The notes: a model not told the origin generated them from the letters alone. DNA of 64,000 nt from Bifidobacterium mizhiense (GCF_020884755.1 NZ_BPWE01000001.1:496001-560000), one strand, 5' to 3'. Counted from the first letter of the stretch, positions 9,356 through 18,449 are shown. Program-made: numbers and translations.

Positions 9356-10324
9356 TTACTCCTCGTCCTCTTGCTCGACCCGCTGCTGGACGTTGGTGAA
9401 AACGACAGAGATCACGATGATCACGATGGTCAGAGCCGTGGATATGGCGGCGCCATAGCCGACCTGTTGAGATTGGAAGAACTGCGTGTACGAATAGTAT
9501 GAGGGCACGATGGTGCTGTCGCCCGGCCCTCCCTTGGTCAGCATGTACACCGGAGCGAAAACCTTCAAGGCTGCAATGGTGCAGGTCAGGGCTACCACGA
9601 AGATTTCCGGCTTGATTGCCGGCAGGGTAATGACTTTGAACCGTTGCCACCAATTGGCCCCGTCCAGACTCGCCGCTTCGTAGAGCTCAGGATCGACACG
9701 CTGCAGACCGGACATGAATATGACCAGGGGATAACCCAGCTGGATCCAAATCATGATGATCATCAGGAATATCAAGGCGGTATCGGGCGATCCCAGCCAG
9801 TTATGCTGAAAACGTCCCAGTCCCAGCCCTTTGAGTATGGCATTGAGAGCGCCGTTTTCGGGTCGGAAGATCCAGCCCATGACCAGAGCCGCCACCGAGA
9901 TAGGCAGAAGCTGAGGGAAGTAGTAAACAGCGCGCATGGTTGAAGCGGTCTTGGCTCCGAACCGTTTTTGGACCACATCGAAGACCAGCGAGGCCAGAAT
10001 CAGGCCGATCAGAATGGGGATAACGACCATGGCCACGATCATCCAGATGGAGTTGCGGAAAGAAGCCCAGAATGTAGCATCCCTGATCAGCCGCGACCAG
10101 TTGTCAATCCCGATCCACCGCGGAGGCCGTATCCCGCGGTAGTTGGTAAAGCTTAAATAAATGTTCCAGATTGCCGGCACGATGATGATCCATAAAAGAA
10201 CCAACAACCCCGGTATCAGATACCACCAGAATCGATTTGAGGGATTGCCCGGTATCCTGGACATCCCGCGTTCCTCATCGGTCTTGGCAGCGACCGGTGC
10301 AGGATTTGCACTTCGAGATCCCAT
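9356..10324 (-). CDS. Sugar ABC transporter permease (MalF-like)
   Basis: First permease of the CUT1-type importer, 322 residues. A hydrophilic N-terminus of about 30 residues precedes the first membrane segment (FWWYLIPGLLVLLWIIIVPAI). The EAA loop is EAASLDGANWWQRFKVITLP from residue 216. The start has AGGAG nine bases upstream. It is separated from the solute-binding protein gene by 112 bases holding two hairpins, and is followed closely by the second permease. Confidence 0.92.
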   Translation of the reverse strand: MGSRSANPAPVAAKTDEERGMSRIPGNPSNRFWWYLIPGLLVLLWIIIVPAIWNIYLSFTNYRGIRPPRWIGIDNWSRLIRDATFWASFRNSIWMIVAMVVIPILIGLILASLVFDVVQKRFGAKTASTMRAVYYFPQLLPISVAALVMGWIFRPENGALNAILKGLGLGRFQHNWLGSPDTALIFLMIIMIWIQLGYPLVIFMSGLQRVDPELYEAASLDGANWWQRFKVITLPAIKPEIFVVALTCTIAALKVFAPVYMLTKGGPGDSTIVPSYYSYTQFFQSQQVGYGAAISTALTIVIIVISVVFTNVQQRVEQEDEE

Positions 10325-10363
10325 TGTTCGTTTCTCCTCAGCCTGAAAATGTGTCTATCAGGG

Positions 10364-10425
10364 CCCGCTGCAGATGGCAGCGGGATGGAAGCCGGCGAGG
10401 CCGTATCAAGAGCGCACCCGCCGGC
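10364..10425 (-). other. Two intercistronic hairpins after the binding-protein gene
   Basis: CCCGCTGC at 10364-10371 pairs with GCAGCGGG at 10377-10384 (8 bp, 5-base loop). GCCGGCG at 10391-10397 pairs with CGCCGGC at 10419-10425. Neither has a T tract on the minus strand. Such hairpins between a binding-protein gene and its permeases commonly stabilise the upstream message and lower expression of the permeases; that role is inferred here. Confidence 0.5.
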
Positions 10426-10436
10426 CTATGGTTTGA

Positions 10437-11750
10437 CTACTTTTTCAGCCCCGATGTCTCGACGCCTTTGTCATATTTGCCCTGAAGCTCCGTCAGCACG
10501 GCCTTGGTGTCCTTGGTCCCGTTGACCAATTCCTGTAGACCCGCGTTGAGCTCGTCATAGAAGGTTGAGGTAGGCCAGTCCGGATAGTAGCCCAGACGAT
10601 CATCCTTGATGACCTGGTTGAAACCGGCGATCAGCTCCTTGCTCTTGGGATCGCTTATCTGTGCAGGATCTGCTGCAATGGGCAATCCGCCGGAGTTGCC
10701 CATCAGGTTCTGATTCTCTTTGCTCAGCGTTATGTCGATAAACTTCGCTGCAGCGTCCTTTTTCTTGGAACGCTCGGGAATCACCCAGATGTTGCCCGAT
10801 CCACCGGGGATCTTCTTGGTTTCAGGGAAGAGGCCGACCTCCCAATTGACATTGGGAATATCGCTTTGGAAACGTCCGAACCACCAAGAACCCGAGAACA
10901 GCATGGGATAGGTCCCCTTCATGAAGTTCTGTCCTGCATCCTCGGCTTTGAGACCCGTCGAGTCCTTGCTGATGTAACCCTTGTTGACCCAGTCCTTGAT
11001 CGTGTCAGTCGCATAGGTCATGGCCGGGCCTTGCCAGTCCACCTTCCCGTCGTAGCGCTGATAGGCGTCGATCAAGCGCTGGTCGGCTTTTTGCAGGACC
11101 AACTGCCACCAGAGATGTTGGAGCGGGTATTCAGCCACGCCCTCGGACAAGGCTGTGACGCCGTTGTCCTTGAACTTTTGCATGGCCTGCTCCAATTCGG
11201 GCATGGTCTTCGGTATGGCGATGCCATACTTGTCGAACATGTCCTTGTTGTAGTACATCATCACCTCCTCGCCATAGGTGGTGATGCCGTACCAGTCGCC
11301 GGATCCCATGACGCCCTTCTCGTCATACCGGCCCGGGACCGCCAAGGATCCAGTGATCTTCTTGTTCCACTGGTATTTCTTGACATAGTCATTGAGGTTG
11401 GACAGCAGACCCTGGCTTGAGAGCAGGCCCGCAGTGGCGTTGCCTTTGTTGTATTCCATCACATCTGGGGCGTCATCAGAGTTGAGGATCTGGCTGGCGT
11501 TTTGTCTGATTTGCTCGAAGGTCTTCTTCTCGAAGTTGACCTTGATACCGGTCTTCTTCTGAAAATCAGCAATGGCCTGCTTCCAGGCCTTGCCCTGGGC
11601 GCCGTTATCCTCCTCGTAATACCAGATCTTGATGGAATCAGGATGCTCCTCTTGGGCGCTGTCACTGCCGCCGCATCCGGATAAGGCCATGATGCCCGCC
11701 AGACTTGCCACAGCCGTAACAGCTGCCATGATTCTCCGGGGAAACTTCAT
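10437..11750 (-). CDS. Sugar ABC transporter solute-binding lipoprotein
   Basis: Extracellular substrate receptor of the CUT1 importer, 437 residues. It has a lipoprotein signal (MKFPRRIMAAVTAVASLAGIMALSGC, Cys26) and a mature region typical of family-1 solute-binding proteins: SIKIWYYEEDN at the start, DAPDVMEYNKGNA, WYGITTYGEEVMMYYNKDMF and MLFSGSWWFGRF. The cluster of aromatic residues would suit sugar stacking. It is the first gene of the operon after the LacI regulator. The ligand is probably a xylose-capped oligosaccharide given the downstream alpha-xylosidase; this is inference from context. Confidence 0.92.
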   Translation of the reverse strand: MKFPRRIMAAVTAVASLAGIMALSGCGGSDSAQEEHPDSIKIWYYEEDNGAQGKAWKQAIADFQKKTGIKVNFEKKTFEQIRQNASQILNSDDAPDVMEYNKGNATAGLLSSQGLLSNLNDYVKKYQWNKKITGSLAVPGRYDEKGVMGSGDWYGITTYGEEVMMYYNKDMFDKYGIAIPKTMPELEQAMQKFKDNGVTALSEGVAEYPLQHLWWQLVLQKADQRLIDAYQRYDGKVDWQGPAMTYATDTIKDWVNKGYISKDSTGLKAEDAGQNFMKGTYPMLFSGSWWFGRFQSDIPNVNWEVGLFPETKKIPGGSGNIWVIPERSKKKDAAAKFIDITLSKENQNLMGNSGGLPIAADPAQISDPKSKELIAGFNQVIKDDRLGYYPDWPTSTFYDELNAGLQELVNGTKDTKAVLTELQGKYDKGVETSGLKK

Positions 11751-11929
11751 CGCTCCTCTTTTCCTAGCTTCATCGCTTGACGATTCTCCTTATTGGACAA
11801 CCATTTGTTAATTTAATGATTTGACTATAATTGACATAGTATTTCGATGTTTTTCGATAACCTATGACGCTACATGAAACCCGGTTTTATCCCCTGTGCG
11901 ACGGTGCACAGAACATCAGTTTAAGGTTC
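11751..11929 (-). promoter_or_regulatory. Control region between lacI-type gene and sugar operon
   Basis: This AT-rich 179-base spacer should hold the operon promoter. Two elements stand out: an 18-base inverted repeat CTGTGC-N6-GCACAG at 11894-11911, and two direct repeats of TTTCGAT ten bases apart near 11841-11857 (plus-strand reading). Either could be the LacI-family operator. A TACTAT-like -10 can be drawn on the minus strand just downstream of the direct repeats, but no clear -35 is seen. Confidence 0.4.
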
Positions 11930-12958
11930 TCAGCTATGTAGCCGGACCGGCCCAACAGATCCCCTGCGTTTGTAGTCGGAACGGATCAGCTCCACTGTTC
12001 CCGGTTTTTCCCCAACGCTTTCCAAACACTCCATCAACATATCCACCCCGCGAGAGCATGTTTCATGAGGTCTCATGGGAATCTCATCAAGAGGACGTTC
12101 CAGAACGGAGGCATTGCCGAAAGTACTTAATGCCAGCATGGAAACATCCTTTGGAATCGAAAGTCCACGTCTTGACAGCGCAACAATGACGTTGTTCATG
12201 TGACTGATGCTGGTCTGAGCCATGATCGCCGTGATCTCAGGGTCCAGCCGAAAAGCCTGATCAATCAACTGACTGACATGCCTGGCATCGTCGCCGGTGG
12301 AATACAGGAAAGTCGTCTTTATCCCCAGCACCTGGGCTCTGTCGATGGCAGCTTTTTTGGTTCGAACCAGGAAGTTGGAACCTTGCTCATAGGACTGGCT
12401 GTTGGATCCGACCATGAGCATATGCCGATGACCCATTCGATAGAACTCATCGACAGCTCGTCGGCCCATGGCATGAAAATCCACGTCAACGGAAATCAAA
12501 TTGGACGGATCTCTGGCATATCCAATGGAGACATAGGGCACCAAGGAGGTATGTGCCTGGGCCACACGTGGATCCTCCATGGTCACATCCAAGAGGAGGA
12601 CGCCATCAATCATGCCGCTGTATGACATTCGAAGGAGTTCGTCCGTATCGTTCTCATCCATCAGAAGCACCACGTTGTAGTGGTAGTGTCTGGCCCTGGC
12701 CACCACGGCGAAGAAAAAGGTGGCATAGTTCGAATAGTCGGTATAGGGATGCATGGGTGAGCTCAGCACGATCAGGTGGGTCCTGCGGTCCCTGCGGAGT
12801 ATGGCGGCTCCGGAACCGGGGTGGTAATCCAATTGCTGGACTGCCTTGAGAACCCTGATCTTCGTTGTATCGCTTACAGGCCGCTTGCCCGAGAATACAT
12901 AAGAAACGGTACTTATGGAAACTCCCGCCAGAGCAGCCACATCCTTGATACCGGCCAA
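11930..12958 (-). CDS. LacI-family transcriptional regulator
   Basis: A 342-residue regulator with the LacI helix-turn-helix at the N-terminus (IKDVAALAGVSISTVSYVFSGKRPVS) followed by a periplasmic-binding-protein-like effector domain. It likely represses the adjacent sugar operon until the sugar or a metabolite binds. The start is TTG, chosen because AGGAGG lies four bases upstream and the reading MAGIKDVAALAG is the family opening. It lies directly upstream of the binding-protein gene on the same strand, the common arrangement for a local regulator. Confidence 0.93.
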   Translation of the reverse strand: MAGIKDVAALAGVSISTVSYVFSGKRPVSDTTKIRVLKAVQQLDYHPGSGAAILRRDRRTHLIVLSSPMHPYTDYSNYATFFFAVVARARHYHYNVVLLMDENDTDELLRMSYSGMIDGVLLLDVTMEDPRVAQAHTSLVPYVSIGYARDPSNLISVDVDFHAMGRRAVDEFYRMGHRHMLMVGSNSQSYEQGSNFLVRTKKAAIDRAQVLGIKTTFLYSTGDDARHVSQLIDQAFRLDPEITAIMAQTSISHMNNVIVALSRRGLSIPKDVSMLALSTFGNASVLERPLDEIPMRPHETCSRGVDMLMECLESVGEKPGTVELIRSDYKRRGSVGPVRLHS

Positions 12959-13054
12959 AGAACCTCCTTCAGCAGGAAAACATGAGCCCCTTTATCTTAA
13001 GGTTTAGTCTTGCACACCAAGGCTCATGCACATACCCTCACCAGACAGTATATG

Positions 13055-13078
13055 AAAAAAGGCCCCGACCGTCGGGCC
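13055..13078 (-). terminator. Intrinsic terminator of tRNA-Ser(CGA)
   Basis: GC-rich hairpin at 13061-13078 (GGCCCGA/TCGGGCC type stem) followed on the minus strand by six T residues (13055-13060), 15 bases after the tRNA 3' end. Confidence 0.8.
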
Positions 13079-13092
13079 GGGACCAATGGGGG

Positions 13093-13178
13093 CGGTTGAG
13101 GCGAGATTCGAACTCGCGGAGGGAGTTGCCCTCACACGCTTTCGAGGCGTGCTCCTTAGACCGCTCGGACACTCAACC
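13093..13178 (-). tRNA. tRNA-Ser (CGA)
   Basis: The minus strand folds as a class II tRNA with a 7-bp acceptor (GGTTGAG with CTCAACC), a long variable arm, GTTCGAATC in the T arm, and the anticodon loop CTCGAAA giving anticodon CGA. The CCA end is not encoded in full. It is followed by its own terminator. Confidence 0.93.
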
Positions 13179-13286
13179 ATGGTCGTTGCCCGACACTGCC
13201 GAACAACAACTTTTCTATTATGCCACAGAGTCCCTACCTGGCAAGCGGCGTGGCGCAGTTAACAGTTACCATGAACAGTCAGAGAG

Positions 13287-14228
13287 TCATAGTGTACGGC
13301 GAGCCCGGATGGCCTGCGCCCGTTCAGCCAGCTGGTCATCAGGTGGGTAGGCCACATGCTCCAGGGTCAGGCCCCGGGCATCTATGGGACCGGTGGAACC
13401 TTCGCGCAGTGGGTGGGCTACCTTGTCGGCAAACCATTGCACGGACCGGCGTCCCAGGCCCACCTGAATGCAGGCTGCGACCAGTGAGCGGACCATATTA
13501 TGGGCAAATGCATCAGCTACGATCCGAAAAACGGTCAGCCCGGATTCCATGAAAGCCGGAAGGTATCCGACGGCGCTCTGATCCGGAGCAGTACCGAACA
13601 GATTCGCAGTCGTAACCAGATCCCAGTGTGCGGCCAGGATCTTGCGGATGGTCGTGCCGCCGGGGTTTGGCCTGGCGAAAGACCCAAAGTCATGCAGCCC
13701 GATGCACTCCGCTGCAGCCTCGTTCATAGCTCGCAGATCCAGGCTTCCCTCCAGATTCAGCACAAAGCCTCGCATGCGAGGATCCCCTGGCTGGCCTCCC
13801 TGGCTGACCCGATACAGATAGGTGCGTTCCAGGGCAGAAAAACGGGCATCGAAACCCGCTGGGGCCAATCTGAGACCGAGCAGGACGATGTCAGCAGGCA
13901 GCAGGTGCCGGAGGCGGCGTTCCAGGGCCTCAACACCATCGACCTCCATATGGCCCCTGCAGGAATCGAGCACAATATCGGGAATGTCCAGGTGAGCAAC
14001 CTGGTGGGAAGCGTGAACCCCGGTGTCGGTCCTGCCAGCCACGATCAGTCTTGGTTCCCAGACGTCGTGGTTATGAGGAACTCCGCCTTGTGAGCCGCGG
14101 GCTCCGGTGATCAGAGACAGGGCCTGCTCGATGCAACCTTGGACCGTGCGAAGCCCTGGCTGCCGGGCCCAACCATGGAAGCCACCGCCGTCGTAGGCCA
14201 GATCCATGCGCAGCCTGACAAGGGACAT
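13287..14228 (-). CDS. truA: tRNA pseudouridine(38-40) synthase TruA
   Basis: TruA makes pseudouridine at positions 38-40 of many tRNAs. The product contains RLRMDLAYDGGGFHGWARQPGLRTVQG and the catalytic motif AGRTDTGVHASHQVAHLD with the active-site Asp. I place the start at the ATG with AGGAGG five bases upstream (MSLVRLRMDLAYDG); an ATG seven codons earlier at 14249 also has a good ribosome site and cannot be excluded. There is a variable insert near residues 35-45. It closes the alpha-operon end of the ribosomal cluster, after rplQ, the usual Actinobacterial order. Confidence 0.94.
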   Translation of the reverse strand: MSLVRLRMDLAYDGGGFHGWARQPGLRTVQGCIEQALSLITGARGSQGGVPHNHDVWEPRLIVAGRTDTGVHASHQVAHLDIPDIVLDSCRGHMEVDGVEALERRLRHLLPADIVLLGLRLAPAGFDARFSALERTYLYRVSQGGQPGDPRMRGFVLNLEGSLDLRAMNEAAAECIGLHDFGSFARPNPGGTTIRKILAAHWDLVTTANLFGTAPDQSAVGYLPAFMESGLTVFRIVADAFAHNMVRSLVAACIQVGLGRRSVQWFADKVAHPLREGSTGPIDARGLTLEHVAYPPDDQLAERAQAIRARRTL

Positions 14229-14327
14229 CTTCCCCTCCTGACCTTCCATCAAGACCTCCCTGGCAGCAATGACAAACGGGGCCGGAGAGCCATGCTCCCC
14301 GACCCCGTCATCGAATGCAATAACCGA

Positions 14328-14972
14328 TTACTCGGCAGACTTCTCGGCATCCTCAGCCACGTCGGCATCTTCCTCAGCCTGGGCTTCGGCCTGATCCGCC
14401 TTGTCGGCGGTCTGTTCCAGATCCTCAGCGGCCTGGTCAGCCTGGGCCACGTCCTGATCGGACTCATTGGCCTCGACAGCCTGGTCGACGGCATCCTTGG
14501 CAGCGCCTTCGGCGACAGCGGCATCGGTGGCTGCTGCCACCTCGGCATTTTCGTCCTTGGCGGCCACCTTGGCTGCGGACTCAGCCTCCTTGACCACGGC
14601 CTTCTTGGCCGACAGGGGCTCGGTGACCAGCTCGATCACGGCCTGTGGGGAGTTGTCTCCACGGCGGGGCGCGATCTTGGTGATGCGGGTGTAGCCACCT
14701 TCACGCTGCTGCATCTGCTCGGCGATCTGCGTGAACAGGATGTGGACCACAGACTTGTCACGGATGACACGCATGACACGACGGCGGGCAGGCAGATCCC
14801 CACGCTTGGCGAAGGTGATCAGCCGCTCAGCCAGGGGACGCAGGCGCTTGGCCTTGGGCAGAGTGGTCGTGATACGGCCGTTGGCAAAGAGGCTGGTGGC
14901 CATGTTGGCCAGCATCAGCCGCTCGTGTGCCGGGCTGGAGGCCAGACGTGGGCCCTTGCTAGGTTTTGGCAT
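14328..14972 (-). CDS. rplQ: 50S ribosomal protein L17
   Basis: L17 sits near the polypeptide exit tunnel of the large subunit. The first 120 residues are a normal bacterial L17 ([29 protein letters not shown], then [16 protein letters not shown]). The remaining 90 or so residues form a low-complexity tail of Ala, Glu, Asp and Gln, making the protein 214 residues against about 120-130 in most bacteria. Such acidic tails occur in other Actinobacteria. It directly follows rpoA. Confidence 0.96.
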   Translation of the reverse strand: MPKPSKGPRLASSPAHERLMLANMATSLFANGRITTTLPKAKRLRPLAERLITFAKRGDLPARRRVMRVIRDKSVVHILFTQIAEQMQQREGGYTRITKIAPRRGDNSPQAVIELVTEPLSAKKAVVKEAESAAKVAAKDENAEVAAATDAAVAEGAAKDAVDQAVEANESDQDVAQADQAAEDLEQTADKADQAEAQAEEDADVAEDAEKSAE

Positions 14973-15096
14973 TGGATTATCTCCTTACGGCCGGGAGGAC
15001 AGGTGGGCATACGCCCGAACATCCGACTTCCCGGAATTGCTGTCAGCAGGCAAAGGAACCCTTCCCCTCGCCCGCTCATACGAAGGCTGCAGCCTC

Positions 15097-16092
15097 TCAC
15101 TCGTCGTCAGGCGAGAAGAAGGTGCCCCCCTCGAGATTATTGGTGTCGAAGCCCAGCGGGGAGGCCTTCAGCGACAGCCCCATGCCCTCAAGCTTCTCCT
15201 TGACCTCGTCGATGGACTTCATGCCGAAGTTGCGAATGTCCAGCAGATCCTGCTCGGTGTGCGAGACCAGCTCGCCGATGGTGTGGATTCCCTCGCGCTT
15301 GAGGCAGTTGTAGGAACGCTGCGTCAGGTTCAGATCCTCAATCGGCACAGACATCTGCGGATCGGCTTCTTCCACCACAGGCTCGGGTCCGACCTCCACG
15401 CCCTCAGCCTGGGTGTTGAGCTCGCGGCAGAGACCGAAGAGTTCAACCAGGGTCGACCCGGCGGATGCCACCGCGTCACGCGGCGAGATTGCCGGCTTGG
15501 TCTCCACATCCAGGATCAACTTGTCAAAATCCGTGCGCTGCTCGACACGGGTGGCCTCGACCTTGTAGCTGACCTTGAGTACTGGAGAGTAGATGGAATC
15601 GACCGGGATGCGGCCAATCTCATCGTTGTCCTGCTTGTTGAGCTGGGCCTGGACGTATCCACGCCCACGCTCCACCGTAAACTCGATCTCCAACTCGCCA
15701 TCCTCGGCCAGGGTCGCGATATGCAGATCAGGATTGGCCACGGTGACACCGGCCGGCGGGGTGATGTCCCCGGCGGTGGCTTCGCCCTTGCCGCTCTTGC
15801 GCAAATACATGACCACAGGCTCGTCGTACTCGCTGGTCAGCACGATGCCCTTGATGTTGAGCAGGATCTCAGTGACGTCCTCCTCCACACCAGGCAGCGT
15901 GGTGAACTCGTGCAGGGCACCCGAGATGCGGACCGAGGTCACAGCCGCACCGGGTATGGAGCTCAGCAGGGTACGACGCAGGGAGTTGCCCAGGGTGTAC
16001 CCGAATCCGGGCTCCAGCGGCTCGATGGTGAAACGGGAGCGCTGGGCATTGACGACTTCTTCAGTAAGAGTCGGACGCTGTGCAATAAGCAC
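15097..16092 (-). CDS. rpoA: RNA polymerase alpha subunit
   Basis: RpoA starts assembly of RNA polymerase and contacts UP elements and activators. The 331-residue product has the N-terminal dimerisation domain ([30 protein letters not shown]) and the C-terminal DNA-binding domain ([48 protein letters not shown]). The frame is open from 16131, but I take the GTG start giving [12 protein letters not shown], which agrees with bifidobacterial RpoA and has AAAGGA nine bases upstream. It lies between rpsK and rplQ; rpsD is not part of this cluster. Confidence 0.96.
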   Translation of the reverse strand: MLIAQRPTLTEEVVNAQRSRFTIEPLEPGFGYTLGNSLRRTLLSSIPGAAVTSVRISGALHEFTTLPGVEEDVTEILLNIKGIVLTSEYDEPVVMYLRKSGKGEATAGDITPPAGVTVANPDLHIATLAEDGELEIEFTVERGRGYVQAQLNKQDNDEIGRIPVDSIYSPVLKVSYKVEATRVEQRTDFDKLILDVETKPAISPRDAVASAGSTLVELFGLCRELNTQAEGVEVGPEPVVEEADPQMSVPIEDLNLTQRSYNCLKREGIHTIGELVSHTEQDLLDIRNFGMKSIDEVKEKLEGMGLSLKASPLGFDTNNLEGGTFFSPDDE

Positions 16093-16167
16093 TGTTGCTA
16101 TCCTTTCAGCTCCAACCGGTGGTGCACTCACCGGTCTTCGCGGGTGGATTCATGGGTTTTTTAGTGC

Positions 16168-16566
16168 TCAGACGCGACGGCGCTTGGGAGGACGAACGCC
16201 ATTGTGTGCCTGTGGGGTCACATCAGAGATGGAACCGACCTCCAGGCCTGCGGACTGCAGGGAGCGGATGGCGGTCTCGCGGCCCGAACCCGGGCCCTTG
16301 ACGAAGACATCCACCTTCTTGACCCCATGCTCCATGGCCTTGCGGGCTGCGGATTCGGCGGCCATGCCCGCTGCGTAAGGAGTGGACTTGCGGGAGCCCT
16401 TGAAGCCTACGTCGCCGCCTGAAGCCCAGGCCACTACAGCACCGGAAGGATCGGTGATGGAGATGATGGTGTTGTTGAATGTTGACTTGATATGCGCCTG
16501 CCCGACCGGAACCGACTTGCGATCCCGACGACGAGGCTTGCGCGCGGCCTGCTTTGCTGCTGCCAT
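16168..16566 (-). CDS. rpsK: 30S ribosomal protein S11
   Basis: S11 lies on the platform of the 30S subunit next to the mRNA exit. The product is 132 residues, the normal length, beginning [39 protein letters not shown] and ending [13 protein letters not shown]-like ([13 protein letters not shown]). The frame extends upstream, but the ATG at 16566 has GAGGA before it and gives the family length. It lies between rpsM and rpoA. Confidence 0.96.
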   Translation of the reverse strand: MAAAKQAARKPRRRDRKSVPVGQAHIKSTFNNTIISITDPSGAVVAWASGGDVGFKGSRKSTPYAAGMAAESAARKAMEHGVKKVDVFVKGPGSGRETAIRSLQSAGLEVGSISDVTPQAHNGVRPPKRRRV

Positions 16567-16646
16567 TGATCCTCGTTTCCTTGTCACGAATAACTGATTG
16601 CTAGTGCGATTCATCGGGGACCCTCATCCCCGCTTCGCATTCGGCC

Positions 16647-17024
16647 TTACTTGGTCGCCTTCTTCTTTCCGGCGACGGTGCGCTTGGGTCCCTTACGGGT
16701 GCGGGCGTTGGTCTTGGTCCGCTGACCACGCACGGGCAGACCCCTGCGGTGGCGCTGGCCCTGATAGCAATTGATCTGGATCTTACGGCGAATATCAGCG
16801 TCGATCTCACGACGCAGATCACCCTCGATCTTATAGTTGCCTTCGAGGTAATCACGCAGCGTAATGAGCTGCTCATCCGTGAGATCCTTGACGCGGGTGT
16901 CCGGATTCACTCCGGTCGCGGCAAGTGTTTCCTTGGCGCGGGTACGCCCAACACCGAAAATGTAGGTGAGGGCTATCTCTATGCGCTTCTCGTTGGGGAT
17001 GTCGACTCCGGCAAGACGTGCCAT
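16647..17024 (-). CDS. rpsM: 30S ribosomal protein S13
   Basis: S13 is at the head of the 30S subunit and contacts the P-site tRNA and L5. The 125-residue product opens [34 protein letters not shown] and ends with the basic tail [39 protein letters not shown] precedes the ATG. It follows rpmJ and precedes rpsK. Confidence 0.97.
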   Translation of the reverse strand: MARLAGVDIPNEKRIEIALTYIFGVGRTRAKETLAATGVNPDTRVKDLTDEQLITLRDYLEGNYKIEGDLRREIDADIRRKIQINCYQGQRHRRGLPVRGQRTKTNARTRKGPKRTVAGKKKATK

Positions 17025-17157
17025 TGCGATTCCTTTTTTGTTCTACGCAGGTCGTGCACCGAGTCTTCCGGTCTCCCGGCCCGGGCCTGCGCACCCGGGG
17101 TTCAGCCTGTTGGCTGTGACTCAGCGCCTTTGGTGTTCGTTGCCGCTGGGAATCCGC

Positions 17158-17271
17158 TCAGCCCTGGCGCTGCTTATGGCGTGGGTTTTTGCAGATCACC
17201 ATGACGCGGCCGTGACGACGAATCACGCGGCAGTTCTCGCAGATTCTCTTCACACTAGGGCTGACCTTCAT
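17158..17271 (-). CDS. rpmJ: 50S ribosomal protein L36
   Basis: L36 is a tiny zinc-binding protein of the large subunit. This 37-residue frame reads [14 protein letters not shown] followed by [23 protein letters not shown]. Three cysteines and the final His (C-x2-C...C...H) form the zinc site, so it is the zinc-containing form. It sits between infA and rpsM as in other bacteria. Confidence 0.95.
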   Translation of the reverse strand: MKVSPSVKRICENCRVIRRHGRVMVICKNPRHKQRQG

Positions 17272-17296
17272 GGTTTTCCTTTGCTTGTGTACCTTG

Positions 17297-17515
17297 TTAC
17301 TTATACCGGTACGTAATCCGTCCGCGGTTCAGATCATAGGGACTCATTTCGAGCACCACCCGATCCTGGGGCAGAATGCGAATGTAGTTCTTACGCATCT
17401 TGCCGGAAATGGTGGCCAGCACCAGGTGCTTGTTCTCGAGCTCGACGCGGAACATCGCATTCGGGAGAGCCTCGACCACACGCCCTTCCACCTCGATCAC
17501 ACCATCTTTTGCCAT
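17297..17515 (-). CDS. infA: Translation initiation factor IF-1
   Basis: IF-1 binds the A site of the 30S subunit during initiation. The 72-residue OB-fold protein reads [30 protein letters not shown] and ends [16 protein letters not shown], the exact family length. The frame runs on upstream, but the ATG at 17515 with AGAAGG before it fits the family. It starts the alpha part of the ribosomal cluster, which is here separated from adk by about 7 kb of other genes. Confidence 0.96.
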   Translation of the reverse strand: MAKDGVIEVEGRVVEALPNAMFRVELENKHLVLATISGKMRKNYIRILPQDRVVLEMSPYDLNRGRITYRYK

Positions 17516-17620
17516 AAGCCTTCTATCCGATCCTCGGCCGGTTACACAGCGCGTCGAAAGACACGCCAAATGGTAAGTATAGCATGAGTAGACCCAGAAT
17601 TGGGCAATAGCGTGTTGACA

Positions 17621-17644
17621 CGACAAAAGGGCCGTCTGGACGGC
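17621..17644 (-). terminator. Intrinsic terminator after hsp20
   Basis: GCCGT at 17631-17635 pairs with ACGGC at 17640-17644; on the minus strand the stem is followed by CCTTTTG. It lies about 56 bases after the hsp20 stop and isolates that gene from infA. Confidence 0.65.
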
Positions 17645-17699
17645 TGCCGCTCAATCAGTATAGCAGTCATTCAGGCGGTCCGTTACGGATCCGAGTCCC

Positions 17700-18161
17700 T
17701 CAGTCTTCGATGGCGATGTTCTGCGTGTTGTCAGCAGGTTCGATGCTGGTCTTGGGCAGAGTCACCTCCAGGGTGCCGTTGGCATAGTGGGCATGAATGT
17801 CCTCCTGGCGGACCTTGTCACCAACGTAGAAGCTACGGGAGCAGGATCCGGTGTAGCGCTCACGCCGAATCCACCGTCCCTGGTCATCCTTGTCACCCTG
17901 GTCACCGTTCTTCTGGGCGGAGACAATCAGGTAACCGTCCTCCAGACGCAGGCCGATGTCCTTCTTGTCGAAGCCGGGCATGTCGATGGAGAGCTGGTAC
18001 TGTCCATCCTTCTCACGCACATCCGTGTTCATTAAGGGGCTGTTCAGCGCGTTCTTGGCGCCCTGGCCCTGCCGACGCCCGTCACGCCAGTTGTTGAAGA
18101 AGGGATCGTCGAAGAAGTCGCCGAAGATCGAATTGTTCATCAATGCGGGAAACATAGCCAT
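17700..18161 (-). CDS. hsp20: Small heat-shock protein (Hsp20 family)
   Basis: An ATP-independent holdase that binds unfolding proteins under stress. The 153-residue product has a short N-terminal region rich in Phe and Asn (MAMFPALMNNSIFGDFFDDPFF), then an alpha-crystallin domain from DVREKDGQYQLSIDMPGFDKKDIGLRLEDGYLIVSAQ to the conserved NGTLEVTLPK. The start is the ATG at 18161, eight bases after AGGAG; a GTG six bases earlier is too close to that site. A perfect HAIR-type inverted repeat about 150 bases upstream indicates repression by HspR. The gene forms a single-gene unit ending at its own terminator. Confidence 0.93.
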   Translation of the reverse strand: MAMFPALMNNSIFGDFFDDPFFNNWRDGRRQGQGAKNALNSPLMNTDVREKDGQYQLSIDMPGFDKKDIGLRLEDGYLIVSAQKNGDQGDKDDQGRWIRRERYTGSCSRSFYVGDKVRQEDIHAHYANGTLEVTLPKTSIEPADNTQNIAIED

Positions 18162-18307
18162 AATCACATCTCCTGATTCTCTAAGTCATAGTTTCTGCGG
18201 ACCAGAACCCCAGGTGGACATCCTGACCTGTCCTCCCGGGCTCCCTGCCCTTCACTTTGTCCAAACCGCAGGCCCCGAGTTTCATGCCCAATGTTCACCC
18301 AAGGAAT

Positions 18308-18336
18308 AAAAGTTGAGTCTAGAAGACTCAACTTTT
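18308..18336 (-). promoter_or_regulatory. HAIR-type HspR operator upstream of hsp20
   Basis: A perfect 12-bp inverted repeat with a 5-base centre: AAAAGTTGAGTC at 18308-18319 and GACTCAACTTTT at 18325-18336. Its core TTGAGT-N7-ACTCAA matches the HAIR consensus CTTGAGT-N7-ACTCAAG bound by the heat-shock repressor HspR in Actinobacteria, apart from the outermost base pair. On the minus strand TTGAGT could double as a -35 with TATTCC 17 bases later. The rest of the 383-base gap between hsp20 and gdhA holds the gdhA promoter and nothing else I can name. Confidence 0.75.
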
Positions 18337-18420
18337 GACAGTAACCCAGCTTGCTCTTCCTGGTCCTCTCATTCTTCGGGCCTTCAATGACCACATGTCA
18401 GACATTACGGGACAGAATTC

Positions 18421-18449
18421 TTGTGACGTAACTTTGAGGCATTTACCAT
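18421..18449 (+). promoter_or_regulatory. Candidate gdhA promoter
   Basis: TTGTGA at 18421-18426 and TACCAT at 18444-18449 are separated by 17 bases, giving a leader of about 90 bases before gdhA. TAAGAT at 18454 is an alternative -10 without a good -35. Confidence 0.35.
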
